A stretch of DNA of 64,000 nt from NCBI GenBank assembly GCA_002899765.1, contig PPDH01000028.1, positions 140,978 to 204,977 on the forward strand, given 5' to 3'. The stretch is from Sulfurimonas sp. (GTDB lineage: Bacteria > Campylobacterota > Campylobacteria > Campylobacterales > Sulfurimonadaceae). Shown here piece after piece: positions 63,637 through 64,000 of the stretch (its first letter is position 1; each line of letters starts with the position of its first letter). A program made the translations under genes and the position numbers. The notes beneath the pieces were generated by a model. The model searched no databases, was not told the origin of the DNA, and worked only from the letters and a program-made list of their open reading frames with translations.

Positions 63637-64000
63637 AAACTCTCCATATACAGACTAACTAACTCGTTATCGTTTAGCACCTTTTTTCTTGATGTGACAA
63701 TCTCGCGGATACTCGGAAGCAGATTTTGAAGCGAAGCTTTGTCCGCGTTGATTCCAAACTGCTTCAAATGGTACAAAATCGTTCCCGTTCCCGAATGCTT
63801 TCCGATTGGAAACTCCCTGACACATCCTACCTCTTGCGCATCAAACGGCTCATAAGCATGTGGGTTTTTCATCATACCATCAGCATGAATGCCGCTTTCA
63901 TGAGAAAATATATGCTCGCCTACAATCGGGGCACTCGGAGAGAGGCTTACTCCTGCGGCACTGGCTACCAAAGATACAAGATTTTTTATCTTAAGCGAAT
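63627..64000 (-). CDS. nifV: Homocitrate synthase NifV, C-terminal part (5' end beyond window)
   Basis: PIVGEHIFSHESGIHADGMMKNPHAYEPFDAQEVGCVREFPIGKHSGTGTILYHLKQFGI. Confidence 0.88.
   Translation of the reverse strand, partial: SLKIKNLVSLVASAAGVSLSPSAPIVGEHIFSHESGIHADGMMKNPHAYEPFDAQEVGCVREFPIGKHSGTGTILYHLKQFGINADKASLQNLLPSIREIVTSRKKVLNDNELVSLYMESLCL

Overview
The window looks like part of an epsilonproteobacterial (Sulfurimonas/Sulfuricurvum-like) chromosome. Taxonomy is inferred from protein style, not searched. The left half holds mostly housekeeping genes: chemotaxis, a LapG/LapD pair, tRNA-Ser, yajQ, a fumarate reductase/succinate dehydrogenase-type pair, purT, hook genes flgE/flgD/fliK, rhlE and dnaG. 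The right half is a large nitrogen-fixation region: nifQ, nifA, nifT, nifU, a PII-like gene, rpoN, a ferredoxin gene, nifZ/W, a flavodoxin gene, a NifX-associated gene, nifX/N/E, nifK/D/H and partial nifV. It is interspersed with a TetR/TolC/HlyD/RbbA-like ABC export operon, a toxin-antitoxin pair, a RhuM-type accessory gene, REP/BIME repeats with a RAYT transposase, and a 105-bp inverted repeat pair. Main observations: (1) five nif-associated upstream regions share a sigma54-like motif, NGAA(C/T)-N5-(A/T)TGCA(C/T), in which the normally invariant -24 GG is AG or CG, while two flagellar promoters in the same window have canonical GG; (2) ten genes are each interrupted by one in-frame stop of mixed type (TAA/TAG/TGA), all explainable as a single G-to-T change; (3) a RAYT gene sits among two covarying 18-nt REP palindromes; (4) a near-identical 105-bp inverted repeat pair brackets 15 kb of the nif region; (5) there are unusual fusions (ABC_sub_bind-TolC, LRR-GNAT). 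All family assignments come from reading the translations. No database search was possible.
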